Assembly: GCA_018257865.1 (NCBI GenBank)
Contig: JAEUBA010000235.1
Span: 1-20,005 of the forward strand
Length of the DNA: 20,005 nucleotides
Direction: 5' to 3'
From: Stereocaulon alpinum
Taxonomy: Eukaryota; Ascomycota; Lecanoromycetes; Lecanorales; Stereocaulaceae
The position numbers and the translations under genes are program-made. Below, piece after piece: positions 19,564 through 20,005 of the stretch (its first letter is position 1; the number at the start of each line of letters is the position of its first letter). Under the pieces are notes generated by a model. That model did not search any database. It was not told where the DNA came from and was given only the letters and a program-made list of their open reading frames with translations.

Positions 19564-20005
19564 GATTGATTGATTGATTGATTGGTTTATACGCCTATTC
19601 TAGTATCTATATATACTAATGAGGGTGTTCTATTATATTATTTGTGAAACTAGTAGATAGTACACGTAGTGTGCCTTTCCTAGCTGTAAGAGAAACCATA
19701 GTATAGTACCTAGATAAAAACTCCCGCTTATCCTTAACAATATAATTGCTTTTAGTTTAGGGATTATACCCTAGGCCTCCTTAACACCGGTAACTCTTAA
19801 CTGTGTTCTTTAATATTATACCGAGCGCTCTATAACATTATTTCTAATACTAACTATAACACACGCCCTTCGCACTATACTCAGCTCTTAAGGACCCTGC
19901 TATATTCTTCTATATCCTTCGACTTTATTATAGCGCTGAGCGCCCTATAACTTTCTTTAACCTTTACTATATTAATATAGGGGGGGGGAGGAGGGGGTAT
20001 ATAGC
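19564..20005 (-). mobile_element. Family R dispersed repeat, copy 3 (cut by the window end)
   Basis: It begins with five perfect GATT units (19564-19583), then ggtttatacgcctattc, and matches copy 2 from 11814 onward to the window end. CA/TG retention is similar to copy 2 and higher than in copy 1. The 5' side lies outside the window, so neither its length nor a target duplication can be judged. Confidence 0.8.

Noticed and set aside
11800..20005. R copies 2 and 3 as the LTR pair of the gypsy element
   Set aside because: Their position is suggestive, but the ends lack TG...CA, copy 2 has its own exact 11-bp flanking duplication, and copy 1 shows a coding-like frame continuing past the supposed LTR end. 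Kept as an alternative in the findings.

Overview
The window looks like nuclear DNA of a filamentous ascomycete (Pezizomycotina). It has short GT-AG introns of 49-81 nt, fungus-specific protein families and a eukaryotic tRNA gene with a Pol III terminator. It also has long AT-rich blocks in which CpA and TpG are almost absent and TpA is enriched, the footprint of repeat-induced point mutation (RIP). I cannot name the species; a genome with AT-rich/GC-balanced compartments, such as many Dothideomycetes, would fit. Layout: two RIP-mutated AT-rich blocks (about 1-1690 and 11010-20005) flank a GC-balanced island of about 9.3 kb. The left block carries one copy of a dispersed repeat that I call family R. 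At its border lie three 119-bp tandem units whose RIP load falls toward the island. In the island, 2244-4833 (+) is a decayed gene that joins a fungal C2H2 zinc-finger protein to the C-terminal domain of the chromatin-remodelling subunit RSC7/Swp82. It carries a frameshift and a nonsense codon. A tRNA-Gly(GCC) lies at 6324-6394. A fragment of the WD40 iron-sulfur assembly protein CIA1 lies at about 6831-7115 (-). The only intact protein gene I can support is at 7407-8990 (-): a two-exon, 500-aa intracellular chymotrypsin/HtrA-fold protease whose nucleophile position reads Cys instead of Ser. Three copies of a GAGCA-rich minisatellite-bearing repeat lie at 4885-5070, 9602-9776 and 9862-10079. 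A complete 192-bp solo LTR with a 5-bp target duplication sits at the edge of the second copy. The right block is a nest of transposons. A heavily RIP-mutated Ty3/gypsy retrotransposon runs on the minus strand (gag from about 19278, RT about 15900-16500, RNase H, then integrase to about 13200). A 355-bp solo LTR interrupts its RT/RNase H region. A second R copy (11800-12992), flanked by an 11-bp duplication, lies at its 3' side, and a third R copy starts at 19564. The R copies at 11800 and 19564 keep more CpA/TpG than the gypsy sequence around them, so they probably arrived later. The genes do not form a pathway. The picture is a subtelomere-like or accessory compartment where transposons, fragments of housekeeping genes and one live protease gene sit together.
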